A stretch of DNA of 58,931 bases from Pseudoalteromonas sp. S2755 (GTDB lineage Bacteria; Pseudomonadota; Gammaproteobacteria; Enterobacterales; Alteromonadaceae), in contig NZ_PNDS01000029.1 of assembly GCF_005886535.1 (NCBI RefSeq), positions 1 to 58,931 on the forward strand, read 5' to 3'. Below, piece after piece: positions 28,719-38,857 of this stretch; position 1 is the first letter of the stretch; every line of letters begins with the position of its first letter. The notes below the pieces were generated by a model. The model did not search any database. It was not told the DNA's origin and saw only the letters and a program-made list of their open reading frames with translations. The position numbers were made by a program, and so were the translations under genes.

Positions 28719-31031
28719 ATGAGCAATATCACACAACGTTTAGCAACTGAGCTTAACGCCAGAGAACAGCAAGTTAATGCTGCTATTAGTTTGCTAGACG
28801 AAGGGGCAACCGTTCCATTTATTGCACGTTACCGTAAAGAGGTAACGGGTGGCTTAGATGACACTCAACTGCGTTTGCTCGAGCAAAGGTTAGGTTACTT
28901 ACGAGAGCTTGATGAACGTCGCGAGTTTATTTTAAAAACCATCGATGAGCAGGGTAAACTTACTGCTGAGTTAAATTCAGAAATACAAGCCGCCGACAGC
29001 AAAACCGTACTCGAAGATTTATATCTCCCATACAAACCAAAGCGCAGAACAAAAGGCCAAATCGCGATAGAAGCAGGTTTGGAACCCCTAGCGGACGCTT
29101 TATTTACAGATCCAACGTTAGACCCAGAACAACAAGCGGCCCCTTTCATTGATGAAAGCAAAGGCGTTGCTGACAGCAAAGCGGCTTTAGATGGCGCTAA
29201 ATTCATTCTCATGGAGCGTTTTGCAGAAGACGCTAAACTACTTGCTAAGCTCCGAGCACACCTTAAAGACAACGCGCAAATCGAAGCAAGAGTCATCGCA
29301 GGTAAAGAAGAAGCAGGAAGCAAATACCGTGACTACTTTGAACATAATGAGCTGCTAAATAAAATTCCATCACACCGCGCGCTGGCGATGTTAAGAGCAC
29401 GTAACGAAGGCTTTTTGCAGTTATCTATCAACCCGGAACCAAGTGCAGAAGACGCCGCTCAATTTTGTGCACAGATCATTGCTGATCATTATAACCTCGC
29501 GGTCTCTGGTAAAGCTGCTAGTGATTGGTTGATGGGTGTGGTCCAGTGGGCATGGAAGATTAAAATCGCCCTGCACTTGGAAAACGAATTCTTAGGGTCA
29601 ATGCGTGAAAAGTCAGAGCTAGATGCTATCGAAGTTTTCGCGAAAAACCTAAAAGATCTGCTGATGGCTGCGCCTGCTGGTGCTAAAGTGACAATGGGTA
29701 TCGATCCGGGACTGCGCACAGGATGTAAAGTCGCCATTGTCGATGCCACAGGTAAACTGATTGCAACGAGTACTATCCACCCCCATGCCCCTCAAAACCA
29801 GTGGGATAAGTCACTAAAGACACTAGAGCAAATGTGTCGCCAATACAAAGTTGAGCTTATTGCCATCGGTAACGGAACCGCATCTCGCGAGACCGACAAA
29901 CTGGCCGCAGAACTGCTAAAAGGCGCTACCGAATTAAAGCTCAACAAAATCATGGTGAGTGAAGCTGGCGCATCGGTGTACTCAGCCTCTGAATTTGCCG
30001 CAAACGAATTTCCAGATCTTGATGTATCTCTACGTGGTGCAGTTTCTATCGCAAGAAGATTACAAGACCCGTTAGCAGAGCTTGTGAAAATCGAACCAAA
30101 ATCAATCGGTGTTGGCCAATATCAGCATGATGTTTCTCAAAGCCAGTTAGGGCAAACGCTAACTGCTGTGGTCGAAGACTGCGTAAACTCAGTAGGTGTC
30201 GATGTGAACACGGCATCGATACCATTATTAACGCGCGTCTCGGGTTTGAATAAAACATTAGCCAGCAACATCGTAAAATACCGCGACGAAAATGGCTCTT
30301 TCACGGATCGCAAAGCGCTTAAAAAAGTTGAGCGATTAGGACCTAAAGCATTTGAACAAGCAGCTGGTTTCTTACGTATCGCCAATGGCGACGATCCACT
30401 GGATGCATCGGCAGTGCACCCAGAAGCTTACCCTGTTGTCAAAGCGATCTGTCAAAAACAAAATCTAGAAGTGAATACCCTTATCGGTAATCGCGAAGTC
30501 TTGAATGGCCTTGTGGCAAACGACTATGTAGATGATAAGTTTGGGGTACCAACGGTCACTGACATTATCAAAGAGTTAGATAAGCCAGGCCGAGATCCTC
30601 GCCCAGAATTTAAAACAGCGCAGTTTAAAGCTGGTGTTGAGACAATCACAGATCTTAAAGTCGGTATGATTTTAGAAGGTGTGGTCTCTAATGTTGCTAA
30701 TTTTGGGGCTTTTGTGGATGTAGGTGTACATCAAGATGGACTTGTTCACATTTCAGCACTCACGGATAAGTTTATTTCCGATCCGCGTGAAGTCGTTAAA
30801 GCGGGAGATATCGTTAAGGTCAAAGTGATTGAGGTTGATGTGCCTCGTAAACGCATTAGCTTTACCATGCGCCTAAACGATGAAATATCTCAAGCTCCAG
30901 CGCAAAAGCAAAGCGCAAAAAAACATCAAGGAAAACCGGCGCCTAAGTCTTCTAAGCCAAAGTCACGAGATGCGGGTAATGCTGCGATGGGTAATGCGTT
31001 TGCTGAAGCCTTCGCAAAGCTGAAGAAGTAA
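28719..31031 (+). CDS. tex: RNA-binding transcription accessory protein Tex
   Basis: A 770-aa nucleic-acid-binding protein linked to transcription. It has the N-terminal helical domain with [17 protein letters not shown], the YqgF-like RNase H fold ([17 protein letters not shown], about 326-342), helix-hairpin-helix motifs (about 495-565) and an S1 domain (about 645-720, [17 protein letters not shown]). The C-terminal tail is basic and low-complexity. AGGATTTTGC precedes the ATG. It lies next to greB as in E. coli (yhgF). Confidence 0.97.
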   Translation: MSNITQRLATELNAREQQVNAAISLLDEGATVPFIARYRKEVTGGLDDTQLRLLEQRLGYLRELDERREFILKTIDEQGKLTAELNSEIQAADSKTVLEDLYLPYKPKRRTKGQIAIEAGLEPLADALFTDPTLDPEQQAAPFIDESKGVADSKAALDGAKFILMERFAEDAKLLAKLRAHLKDNAQIEARVIAGKEEAGSKYRDYFEHNELLNKIPSHRALAMLRARNEGFLQLSINPEPSAEDAAQFCAQIIADHYNLAVSGKAASDWLMGVVQWAWKIKIALHLENEFLGSMREKSELDAIEVFAKNLKDLLMAAPAGAKVTMGIDPGLRTGCKVAIVDATGKLIATSTIHPHAPQNQWDKSLKTLEQMCRQYKVELIAIGNGTASRETDKLAAELLKGATELKLNKIMVSEAGASVYSASEFAANEFPDLDVSLRGAVSIARRLQDPLAELVKIEPKSIGVGQYQHDVSQSQLGQTLTAVVEDCVNSVGVDVNTASIPLLTRVSGLNKTLASNIVKYRDENGSFTDRKALKKVERLGPKAFEQAAGFLRIANGDDPLDASAVHPEAYPVVKAICQKQNLEVNTLIGNREVLNGLVANDYVDDKFGVPTVTDIIKELDKPGRDPRPEFKTAQFKAGVETITDLKVGMILEGVVSNVANFGAFVDVGVHQDGLVHISALTDKFISDPREVVKAGDIVKVKVIEVDVPRKRISFTMRLNDEISQAPAQKQSAKKHQGKPAPKSSKPKSRDAGNAAMGNAFAEAFAKLKK

Positions 31032-31054
31032 TCTCAACAGAACAGTGAACAAAG

Positions 31055-31080
31055 AAAAGCGCGGCCTTAGTCGCGCTTTT
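31055..31080 (+). terminator. Terminator after tex
   Basis: A 9-bp perfect stem (31055-31063 with 31072-31080) with T-rich right side, about 24 bases after the tex stop. Confidence 0.8.
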
Positions 31081-31147
31081 CGTTTGTCGGGGGTTTTAAC
31101 TCGTTTTCACTGCAATGACCCGCGGAGGAAAAGGCCAGTACCTACGG

Positions 31148-32032
31148 TTAAATCTGTACAGATAGCGATGCAGGTTGGTTTGGCATCGCTACATGTTGAT
31201 AAAAATTTGAGATCCTGAGTGATCTTGCTTGGATTTCAGGATCAGCTTCAATTGGCATCGCAACAGCGTAAGGATCTGCATCCTGCTTCAGCTTAGCTTG
31301 CTCTTCTTCACTCTCTGCTTTTGCCTGCTCGCCGCTCAAACGCCGAGTTTGAATGTTTTGCACCCGCTTGCTATCACTTTGCTCTTCACCACTGATAGAA
31401 GCTTTTGCCAGCTCAGCCTGTGCTGCCGAGAGTTTTTGAGTAGCATCCGCCGCGATAGCTCTATCAGCACCAGAGGGTTCCGCAGGTGCTAGCGCTGCCG
31501 CTCTCACCGTTTGCATTTTTTCAATCGTGCCCTGCGGATCCCCTTCAAGCGGCGCAACGTCGATCATCACCTCACCGCCGATAGCGTAGTTATTGCCATC
31601 AGGACCACGCTGATATTCATAACTCGGAGAACCAGCATATTGCCCACCTACTCTGGCATGAGCCTGCTCATGTAATCTTACCTCCCTATCTCGAGCTTTT
31701 AACTCTTGAATTACCTGCTCATCTTGCTCGGCTTGCTGCTGCTCTTGTTCACTCTTATCTTTTTCTTGGCTTTCGCCTTTTTCACCTTCCTCTTCACCTT
31801 GAATGGTTTTGCTTTGCTCTTTTTTGCCATCAGAACCGTAAACTTTTGCACCGTCTACGTCAGAAGAGCGGCCTTTTTCTGAATCGGAAAGGTTACGGTT
31901 TTCAGTAAATGAGGGATTAGTTGGCGCAGGTTTGGGGATCGCTTCACGCAGCTGATTGTCGCGTACAACCGTTTCTGTGTACACGTTGGCAGTATTTAGA
32001 TTCATCGCCGGTGGTGGCGTTACTATGTTCAT
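31148..32032 (-). CDS. SprA-related putative metalloprotease (CJM1_0395-like)
   Basis: A 294-aa protein with no signal peptide. A long, charged, low-complexity region rich in Glu, Gln and Lys (about 50-115) precedes a conserved block containing HEQAH (an HExxH zinc motif, about 122-126), AGSPSYEYQRGPDGNNYAIGG and DVAPLEGDP. This block is typical of the SprA-related family often annotated as putative metalloproteases. No activity is established for most members. It overlaps the 102-aa gene upstream by one base (TAATG), so the two are a coupled pair. Its C terminus is rich in Ala and Glu. Confidence 0.82.
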   Translation of the reverse strand: MNIVTPPPAMNLNTANVYTETVVRDNQLREAIPKPAPTNPSFTENRNLSDSEKGRSSDVDGAKVYGSDGKKEQSKTIQGEEEGEKGESQEKDKSEQEQQQAEQDEQVIQELKARDREVRLHEQAHARVGGQYAGSPSYEYQRGPDGNNYAIGGEVMIDVAPLEGDPQGTIEKMQTVRAAALAPAEPSGADRAIAADATQKLSAAQAELAKASISGEEQSDSKRVQNIQTRRLSGEQAKAESEEEQAKLKQDADPYAVAMPIEADPEIQARSLRISNFYQHVAMPNQPASLSVQI

Positions 32033-32340
32033 TACACTTTAATATCAATCAACGTACCTAACACTTCATCTGCAGTGCGAATAGTTTGCACATTGGCTTT
32101 CGCGTTAAACTCTTCAACTTTTAAGGCTACCACTGATTCTGTCAAGCTTGGCGTCTCACTCACTGGAGCCGTCACAGCCTCATCAGCACTGGCCCCTTGC
32201 AGCTGTCGCCCGGACGCACGTTCCGAATCACTTTGTTGATCGATAGCAGCACGGTTAATATCAGCGCTTGCTTGAGCAATCCCCTGAGCTGCGCGGTTAT
32301 AACCGTCGATTCCATTATTTAACACATCACCTACTGGCAT
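32032..32340 (-). CDS. Small hypothetical protein paired with the SprA-like protease
   Basis: A 102-aa polar protein without a signal or membrane segment. Its start (NNGIDGYNRAAQGIAQAS) and end (IRTADEVLGTLIDIKV) resemble the termini of short flagellar rod/hook-type proteins, but the similarity is weak and I cannot assign it. The stop is fused to the ATG of the protease gene. It follows a 104-bp gap that holds the bioH terminator. Confidence 0.7.
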   Translation of the reverse strand: MPVGDVLNNGIDGYNRAAQGIAQASADINRAAIDQQSDSERASGRQLQGASADEAVTAPVSETPSLTESVVALKVEEFNAKANVQTIRTADEVLGTLIDIKV

Positions 32341-32406
32341 ACTCGCACCTAGATAAACCTTTTCTTACTGACTAATTATTGCGCAAAATATCAACAAAGA
32401 AAAGTA

Positions 32407-32430
32407 AAAGCGGCAATTTTTTGCCGCTTT
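32407..32430 (-). terminator. Terminator after bioH
   Basis: A perfect 10-bp stem (32407-32416 with 32421-32430) with a TTTT loop, 14 bases after the bioH stop on the minus strand, followed by CTTTTACTTTTC. Confidence 0.85.
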
Positions 32431-32444
32431 ATTATTCCAAATAT

Positions 32445-33176
32445 CTAAACAATTAATTTAAGGAGTGATAAAAAGGCCTCTTTATGTGAGATAAAAGGCG
32501 CATGAGAGGCCTTTGCAAGCGTATGAGCCTTAAAATTTGGATTTAATGCCTGCATTTTCTCGACTGCCGCTTGTGGAACAAGAGAGTCTAAACGGCCGAA
32601 TATACCTATTATGGGAAGTTGCAGCTGTGAAAATTCACCACGTAAATCCTGCGATTTCAATATCTCCAACCCACCAGCTAGAGCTTTCGCCTCCGCTTCC
32701 GGCAGTGTACCCAGTAACGCTTTAAGTTGTTTGATGTCTTCTCTGGCATGTTCACTGCCCATGGCTTGAATAGCTAAAAACCTTTCTATCGTTTTTGCGC
32801 TATTGGTTTGCAGTTGAGTCTCAAAGTTGTTTAGCACCTTAGGGGCTATTCCGGGCCAATCAGCTTGCTCACAAAAAAATGGCGTTGAAGCGACCAAAAT
32901 AACCTTGCTAACTTTGTCTGGAAAATGAGCAGCTAAATACAATGCAAATAAGCCCCCCAAAGACCAGCCTATCAACACGCTTTGTGGCATCAACTGCTCG
33001 GCAATAAGTAAAGCGTTACGCTCAAGAGAATAATCCCCCTCGGCGCTTGGTGTACCACCAAATCCAGGAATATTGACCGCTTTAATTGGCGTTGTAGGTG
33101 CTAAAGCTTCCTCGCATAACTGCCACACCGCTTTGTTCATCCCCCAACCATGGAGCAGCACAACTTCATTTTGCAT
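32445..33176 (-). CDS. bioH: Pimeloyl-ACP methyl ester carboxylesterase
   Basis: An alpha/beta hydrolase that frees pimeloyl-ACP in biotin synthesis. The 243-aa protein has LLHGWGMNKAVW (7-18), the nucleophile elbow GWSLGGLFAL (Ser near 72), the acid in GRLDSLVP and the catalytic His in KASHAPF. It is divergent from gntX, as in E. coli. The other biotin genes are not in the window. Confidence 0.94.
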   Translation of the reverse strand: MQNEVVLLHGWGMNKAVWQLCEEALAPTTPIKAVNIPGFGGTPSAEGDYSLERNALLIAEQLMPQSVLIGWSLGGLFALYLAAHFPDKVSKVILVASTPFFCEQADWPGIAPKVLNNFETQLQTNSAKTIERFLAIQAMGSEHAREDIKQLKALLGTLPEAEAKALAGGLEILKSQDLRGEFSQLQLPIIGIFGRLDSLVPQAAVEKMQALNPNFKAHTLAKASHAPFISHKEAFLSLLKLIV

Positions 33177-33233
33177 TTATCTGTTCTCTATACCAAACTT
33201 GACGCCATGATAGCTAACCCGGGATGGAAAGCA

Positions 33234-33905
33234 ATGATCCAACTTAATCGGTTATTACCTAAGAAGTGGTGTCAGCCTTGTGTATGCTGTGAACAACGCA
33301 CAACAGAAACCTTGCTTTGTCCACACTGCTTACAAGCCTGCTTAGACTTTATGGATCATGAGATTAACCTACTTAATTACCCTAATATCCAACGCATGGT
33401 TAGCCTTGAAGACTGCGATGGGTTAACCGTGGCAAGTTGGTATCGCACGCCTATAAACACATGGTTGCAAGGAGTAAAGTTTAACCACAGTAAAGCGTAT
33501 CAATGTGCCTTAAATCTGCTGGCTCAAACACTATGGCAGCGCTTCAGTGAAGGAAATTGCTTCCCTGTAGACCTTGTTTGTTGTTTGCCACTACACCGTA
33601 GACGGTTAATCCGACGAGGTTACAATCAAGTTGAGCAAATTTGGCAAGGGCTACCACTCACCCAAACAATACTGAAAAGAACAAAGCACACCAAGCCGCA
33701 ATCTGAGCTGACCAAAGCTAAACGAAAACGTAATTTAAACAATGCCTTTGTGCTCAACCAATCTGTTGAGGGGAAAAATATCGTATTACTTGAGGATGTG
33801 ATCACAACGGGCGCGACCATGAATGCAGCGGCAAAAGTGTGTAAACAAAACGGGGCGAAAATGGTGTGGGCGATGGCTATCAGCCTCACACCATTCGACG
33901 CTTAA
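33234..33905 (+). CDS. gntX: ComF/GntX-type phosphoribosyltransferase-like protein
   Basis: About 223 aa from the ATG at 33234, chosen because GGAAA lies just upstream; in-frame starts further up (33150, 33204) overlap or crowd the bioH start. It has two N-terminal CxxC-like pairs (CQPCVCC and CPHCLQAC), a zinc-ribbon-type region, then the phosphoribosyltransferase PRPP loop IVLLEDVITTGAT. The family is linked to competence (ComF) and, in E. coli, lies between bioH and nfuA. The exact reaction is not established. Confidence 0.9.
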   Translation: MIQLNRLLPKKWCQPCVCCEQRTTETLLCPHCLQACLDFMDHEINLLNYPNIQRMVSLEDCDGLTVASWYRTPINTWLQGVKFNHSKAYQCALNLLAQTLWQRFSEGNCFPVDLVCCLPLHRRRLIRRGYNQVEQIWQGLPLTQTILKRTKHTKPQSELTKAKRKRNLNNAFVLNQSVEGKNIVLLEDVITTGATMNAAAKVCKQNGAKMVWAMAISLTPFDA

Positions 33906-33906
33906 A

Positions 33907-33955
33907 AGCGTATTATTTGCTTGATATCACGACAATAGATATCAATCAAATCGCT
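33907..33955 (-). terminator. Long hairpin between gntX and the M14 peptidase gene
   Basis: A 14-bp stem with one mismatch (33915-33928 with 33938-33951), extended by AGCG/CGCT at the base. The minus-strand side continues into TTTTAAGC, so it can terminate the M14 gene. The two genes are convergent. Confidence 0.5.
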
Positions 33956-33990
33956 AAAAATCTCACTGCACAGATAAACGGTTCTGGACC

Positions 33991-36513
33991 TTATATGCCG
34001 TGTGCAAAGAACAACGCGTTATTTAGCAGTCGGCTAGAACCGAACCAAAAGCCACGAAATACCGGGTTATCAGTCATTCCCACAGCCACTCCACGTCCAG
34101 ACTTTGACGCAATCAAGACTGAGGAACCTGCGATCTGCTCAACGTTAGTATTATCAGCATACCCTGCCAATAAAGGCTTTTTAGTATACGTCAACGACTC
34201 GATAAATGGCTTATTATTACGATGCATCACCCAAGTGCTATTTTTAAAGACAGGTAATTCCCGGTTCTCGAAGCCAAAAGACAAGGGGTGGCTTAAATCC
34301 AAACGCGCATCAAAAATCGCGCCGGCAATCCGCTGTTTTGCTGAAAGGCTATCTTGATCTGCAAAGGTAAGATTTTTGCTGTCAAACTGGGCTCGCATTT
34401 CTTTGCTTGAAACCATTTCAGCGTCTAGTAGCTGCTGTTCGATTAGCCACTGCGCACCTCGCTTTTGTCCCCAAATCACACCGCCTTTAGCAACCCAACT
34501 CAAGAGCTTAGCTTTGCTCTTGTCACTTAAATCTCCATATTTACCATCAGCCAATAAAATGTGGGTATAGCGCGTAAGATCGAGTTTCTCGATATGCAGC
34601 TTTTCCACAATCGACGGAGCAAGTTTTAAATGCCTATCCAAATGATACCAAAGCTCACCCGCTTCATATTGACTTACACCCGCACCACCTATGATGAGGA
34701 CTTCTGGCTTTTGCAGCTGTAGCATTTGCCTTGAACCAAAATCGACACCACTTTGTGTCATGCCTGTAGTCACACTATATACTGGAAGTGAAAGTTCTCT
34801 GGCGATTGTTTCAAGCTGAGTAAACCAGTCCGCTTGCTGCTGAATACCACTTGCTATCACCAATGTCCCGGCCTGAAAGTCATGAGAGCCTGAGGTAGTT
34901 GATGCTGAAAATGGTGACATTGCAGCCGCTACTTTCACTCCAGCCTGTAAGAGGCGATTTGCTAATTGTGGCGCCAGGTAATGGTGCCATTCAATGGTGT
35001 AGGCATAACTTCCTGCAACGGGGGCCAATAGATTTGAGTCAGAGCTCGATTCACCTTGAAACTTTAAACCCCAGCCACTTTTTACTGCGGAAAAACCTAA
35101 ATCATAAGCATACGGCATCGTCCAACCTGAAACATCGTAGAACGTGTTGTCCCTAAAATGCGTCTGTGTGCTAAATAGTGCTTTTATCAAGCGATATTGC
35201 GGCTGGGCTAGTGGAATGTATAAATCCCCTTGCTGATATTCGGTGTTATCAACCTCTTTGGCTTTTGAGAGATATTTCACCTCTATCTGATGCTGTTTCA
35301 ATAAATCCACAAACGCTTGAAAACGGTAGTTATCTTTGCCGCGAGCAACAACGTAGCCGTTGATTTCATCTTTACTAGCAAGCTCGTTCGCTTGTTGATA
35401 AAACCGCTGCTGATAGTCAAGTAAAGCGCGTCGATGCGTAATGCTGGCTTGGAATGTCGAGAGACTCGTCGTGACCTGATTTTTAATCGTTTCAGGAAAA
35501 CTCAACACGCCATACTGAGTTTCTTGTGCATGCCCTCTACTACTCGCTTGTTCGAATAAAATGCCAACCGCACCATTTACGTCGGGGTACGTGGAGCCTT
35601 TACCATAATAAAAGTCATCAAAGCTCTCTTGGGTAAAATATAACTTCCCTTGTGCATCAAGGGCTTTAGCATGAAACTTACCAATCTCATTGGTTAGCGT
35701 TACGTTTTGTAATGGGGTAATTGGATGAGTCCTTGATGGGATCCCTGGTTGGAAAAAATACGTACTATTTGGGCCCATTTCATGAAAATCGGTCAGTACG
35801 TTAGGTTTCCAACGGTGGAATGCTTTGATCCGTGCTTTTGACTCAGGATGTTGTAGTAGTAACCAATCACGATTGAGGTCAAACCAATAATGGTTAGTGC
35901 GACTAGAGGGCCAGGACTCATTATGCTCACGATGTGCAGGATCGGTTGATAGAGACATGCTCTTATTGGCGTTTGCCCATGTAGCAAAACGTGATAAGCC
36001 ATCAGGGTTCAAGGCTGGGTCTAACAATATCACCGCGTTATCAAGGAGCTGCGTAACAGACTCGCCCTGCGCCGCGGCTAAATAATATGCCATGAGTACC
36101 GCGGCATTGCTTCCTGAAGACTCATTACCGTGCACGCTATAGCCCATCCACATCACAACAGGCTGGTCTGAACGGTTTTGGCTACTGCTCAATGAAGTAA
36201 TATGAGCTTGCTGAATACGCGCCAAGTTTTGTTGGTTTTGTGGCGAGCTCGCTTTTAGAAGTAACAAAGGACGTCGCTCATGGCTAAACCCGATTGTTTC
36301 GACACTCAACCTTGGGCTTTCACTTGCAAGGGTATGTAGGTAATTAACGATTTGATCGTGGCGCAAATGCCACTGCCCAACTTCATATCCAAATGCTTGT
36401 TTTGGCGTAGTTATTGTGGGATCAAATTTTACTTCATCGCCAAAATAATAGGCAATGGGCTTGGCCTGCAAGCTAAAGCTCAACAGCACGATAATACAGC
36501 TTATTAACCGCAT
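33991..36513 (-). CDS. M14 family zinc carboxypeptidase
   Basis: An 840-aa exported protein with a signal peptide (MRLISCIIVLLSFSLQA). The M14 domain has YLHTLASESPRLSVETIG, the zinc ligands HGNES (about 128-132) and TDFHEMG, and a glutamate in GILFEQASSRG that fits the catalytic residue. The C-terminal half (about 400-840) holds further alpha/beta domains, including a glutamine-amidotransferase-like region with EVLIIGGAGVSQYEAG. It likely trims peptides in the periplasm or outside. It is inserted between gntX and nfuA, which are adjacent in E. coli. Confidence 0.92.
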   Translation of the reverse strand: MRLISCIIVLLSFSLQAKPIAYYFGDEVKFDPTITTPKQAFGYEVGQWHLRHDQIVNYLHTLASESPRLSVETIGFSHERRPLLLLKASSPQNQQNLARIQQAHITSLSSSQNRSDQPVVMWMGYSVHGNESSGSNAAVLMAYYLAAAQGESVTQLLDNAVILLDPALNPDGLSRFATWANANKSMSLSTDPAHREHNESWPSSRTNHYWFDLNRDWLLLQHPESKARIKAFHRWKPNVLTDFHEMGPNSTYFFQPGIPSRTHPITPLQNVTLTNEIGKFHAKALDAQGKLYFTQESFDDFYYGKGSTYPDVNGAVGILFEQASSRGHAQETQYGVLSFPETIKNQVTTSLSTFQASITHRRALLDYQQRFYQQANELASKDEINGYVVARGKDNYRFQAFVDLLKQHQIEVKYLSKAKEVDNTEYQQGDLYIPLAQPQYRLIKALFSTQTHFRDNTFYDVSGWTMPYAYDLGFSAVKSGWGLKFQGESSSDSNLLAPVAGSYAYTIEWHHYLAPQLANRLLQAGVKVAAAMSPFSASTTSGSHDFQAGTLVIASGIQQQADWFTQLETIARELSLPVYSVTTGMTQSGVDFGSRQMLQLQKPEVLIIGGAGVSQYEAGELWYHLDRHLKLAPSIVEKLHIEKLDLTRYTHILLADGKYGDLSDKSKAKLLSWVAKGGVIWGQKRGAQWLIEQQLLDAEMVSSKEMRAQFDSKNLTFADQDSLSAKQRIAGAIFDARLDLSHPLSFGFENRELPVFKNSTWVMHRNNKPFIESLTYTKKPLLAGYADNTNVEQIAGSSVLIASKSGRGVAVGMTDNPVFRGFWFGSSRLLNNALFFAHGI

Positions 36514-36658
36514 GATAATGTCCTTTAATTCCGATTACTTTTCAAGCTAACAAGCGTGCCGCCGATTGCCAAATTTTTACGCCGAACACTAGCGACAACA
36601 CGACGAGGAGAGTATGATACGTATTAACCGAGTAATTTAGTCAAGTATAGAGCGAATT

Positions 36659-37234
36659 ATGATCCATATTTCAGATTCTGCCCAAAGCCATTTCGCGAAG
36701 CTATTAGCCGATCAGGCTGAAGGCACTAATATTAGAGTTTTCGTGGTTAATCCAGGCACCTCTCAAGCTGAGTGTGGCGTGTCATATTGCCCAGCCGATG
36801 CCGTTGAACAGAGCGATATCCGCTTACCGTTTAATGGTTTTGAAGCCATCGTTGATGCAGAAAGCGCACCATTTTTAGAAGAAGCCGACATCGACTTCGT
36901 TACCGATAAAATGGGGAGCCAGTTGACGCTTAAGGCACCAAATGCCAAAGCTAAACGATTACGTGACGATGCGAGCCTTGCTGAGCGCGTAGAGCACATG
37001 CTTGTGACAGAAGTAAATCCACAATTGGCCAATCACGGTGGTCAAGTTAGCCTAGTAGAAATTACCGCAGATGGTATTGCAGTTCTTCAATTCGGCGGTG
37101 GTTGTAACGGCTGCTCAATGATTGATGTCACATTGAAAGAAGGCATCGAAAAAGAGATGATCGCTAAGTTTGAAGAAATCAACGGCGTACGCGACATCAC
37201 AGAGCACGCGCGCGGCGAACACTCTTATTATTAA
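36659..37234 (+). CDS. nfuA: Fe-S biogenesis protein NfuA
   Basis: A 4Fe-4S carrier protein. The 191-aa protein has the N-terminal A-type-like domain ([11 protein letters not shown]) and the C-terminal Nfu domain with the cluster-binding CNGC (in [18 protein letters not shown]). The overall sequence is close to E. coli NfuA, including the end GEHSYY. Its stop overlaps the ATG of the following small gene. Confidence 0.97.
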   Translation: MIHISDSAQSHFAKLLADQAEGTNIRVFVVNPGTSQAECGVSYCPADAVEQSDIRLPFNGFEAIVDAESAPFLEEADIDFVTDKMGSQLTLKAPNAKAKRLRDDASLAERVEHMLVTEVNPQLANHGGQVSLVEITADGIAVLQFGGGCNGCSMIDVTLKEGIEKEMIAKFEEINGVRDITEHARGEHSYY

Positions 37235-37512
37235 TGAGCAAAACCCTCATTTATCGCTTAGGGTCTCACCCTAAGCGAAGTCTCAAGTTCTTCCTTCTTG
37301 GCCTTGTTATTGTGCTACTCTCAGGTGCTTTTATCGCACTGGGTTATTATCAAGATCATCGCTTTCAAATCGCAGGTTTAGTACTTTTGCTTCCTGGTTT
37401 GTGCTGTGCCTTTTACGGCTATATTGGCATTTTTGCTAATCGCTTTTCTCAAGTGATAGAAGCTAGAGAACAACGCCGCCAATCCCTAAAAGATAACGAC
37501 CCGTTTGCTTAA
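37234..37512 (+). CDS. Small membrane protein downstream of nfuA
   Basis: A 92-aa protein with two hydrophobic helices (about 18-38 and 45-70) and a basic C-terminal tail (EAREQRRQSLKDNDPF). No family recognised. The TAATG overlap with nfuA suggests co-translation, so it may be linked to Fe-S or envelope functions, but this is inference only. Convergent with the MATE gene, 10 bp away. Confidence 0.75.
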   Translation: MSKTLIYRLGSHPKRSLKFFLLGLVIVLLSGAFIALGYYQDHRFQIAGLVLLLPGLCCAFYGYIGIFANRFSQVIEAREQRRQSLKDNDPFA

Positions 37513-37522
37513 CGCAGCCCCA

Positions 37523-38857
37523 TTATTCGAGTAAAGCAGCTTCTCGAGTGAGCTGATGATATTTATATGCCAAGGTCAATCCACGCAACCCCATAAAACA
37601 ACTCATCGCAAGCCAGAGCGCATGATTACCAAGTGGCAATGCAATCAAAAAAGGCAAGAAGAAACCGAAGACCGCAGACACTAGCATGCTATTTCGCATT
37701 TCTTTAGCACGAGTAAGCCCAACAAAGATGCCGTCAAACAAGAAGCAACTCATGGCAATCATAGGTAATAGCACTAACCAAGGCAAGTAAGTACCTGCTA
37801 ACGTAATTACCTCGGTGATATCGGTTAATAAGCTAATGATCCAGCCACCAGCTAGATAAAAAATAGCACTATATAAAAGCGCAAATGCAGCCCCCCAAAA
37901 CAGGCTTACTTTTACCCATAATTGCAATTGCCCCAATGAGCCTTGTCCTTTTGCTCTGCCGACTTTAGCCTCCGCAGCATAAGCGATACCATCCATCGCA
38001 AAGCTAACTAACATCAAAAAATTCAGTAAAACAGCGTTGGCCGCTAACGTAACCTCACCAAGCCTTGCACCATAGAAAGTCATGAAACTAAAGCAGAGTT
38101 GTAAGATCAAGGAACGAATAAAAATATCACGATTCAAGGTGAGTAAACTGAGCCACTGCGCACGCTTTGGTAGAATTAATTTCAACGCAATACCGTGGCG
38201 CTTTGCGACCAATGCACTCAAAAACAAGGATAAGCCTAATGCCGAGTAGTCTGCAATGAGTGAAGCCCAAGCCGCACCTGCTACTCCCCACTCAAATCCG
38301 ACAACAAATAAAATGTCCAAGGCTATATTCACTATATTTGTGAACAGCACCAGGTAAAATGGCCCTCGCCCATAATGCATCCCAAGCATAAAGCCCAGCA
38401 GCACAAGATTCAACATTGCTGCAGGCGCACTAAATACACGGATTTGAAAATATAATTTTGCCTGCTCAAATACTTCAGTAGAAGCATTTGAAAGCTGAGC
38501 AATAACTTGGATCAACAGAGGAGATAACACAATCAAACTCACGGCAAAGAGTAGCGCGATAAGCATACTGGTATATAGTGAACGTATTAGCTTGTCATGG
38601 TCTTGCTGGCCGCTTGATTGAGCGATCACTCCTGTTGTACTCATTCGCAGAAAACTTGCAAGCCAAAATAATACCGAAATAGCGCTAGAGCCAAGCGCAA
38701 TCCCAGCCAAAAAATGCGCCTCTCCCATATGACCAATCACTGCAGTATCGACTAATCCTAACAGTGGCACCGTAATATTTGATAGTATCATCGGACCTGC
38801 AAGTAGTAAGAGGCTCAGATGTTGCGCTTTATGGCATTTAAGAAATTGATACAACAT
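37523..38857 (-). CDS. dinF: MATE family efflux transporter (DinF-type)
   Basis: A 444-aa inner-membrane exporter with 12 predicted helices. It shares the DinF start (AGPMILSNITVPLLGLVDTAVIGHMG), LRMSTTGVIAQ and the late ATRAKEMRNSM-like block (here LTRAKEMRNSMLVSAVFG) with E. coli DinF. No ribosome binding site precedes the ATG at 38857, and that start overlaps the divergent deacetylase gene by about 39 bp, so the true start may be shorter. I see no SOS box upstream. Confidence 0.92.
   Translation of the reverse strand: MLYQFLKCHKAQHLSLLLLAGPMILSNITVPLLGLVDTAVIGHMGEAHFLAGIALGSSAISVLFWLASFLRMSTTGVIAQSSGQQDHDKLIRSLYTSMLIALLFAVSLIVLSPLLIQVIAQLSNASTEVFEQAKLYFQIRVFSAPAAMLNLVLLGFMLGMHYGRGPFYLVLFTNIVNIALDILFVVGFEWGVAGAAWASLIADYSALGLSLFLSALVAKRHGIALKLILPKRAQWLSLLTLNRDIFIRSLILQLCFSFMTFYGARLGEVTLAANAVLLNFLMLVSFAMDGIAYAAEAKVGRAKGQGSLGQLQLWVKVSLFWGAAFALLYSAIFYLAGGWIISLLTDITEVITLAGTYLPWLVLLPMIAMSCFLFDGIFVGLTRAKEMRNSMLVSAVFGFFLPFLIALPLGNHALWLAMSCFMGLRGLTLAYKYHQLTREAALLE

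Noticed and set aside
33866..34357. 163-aa plus-strand frame after gntX
   Set aside because: Antisense to the end of the M14 gene and no recognisable domain; the start overlaps gntX.
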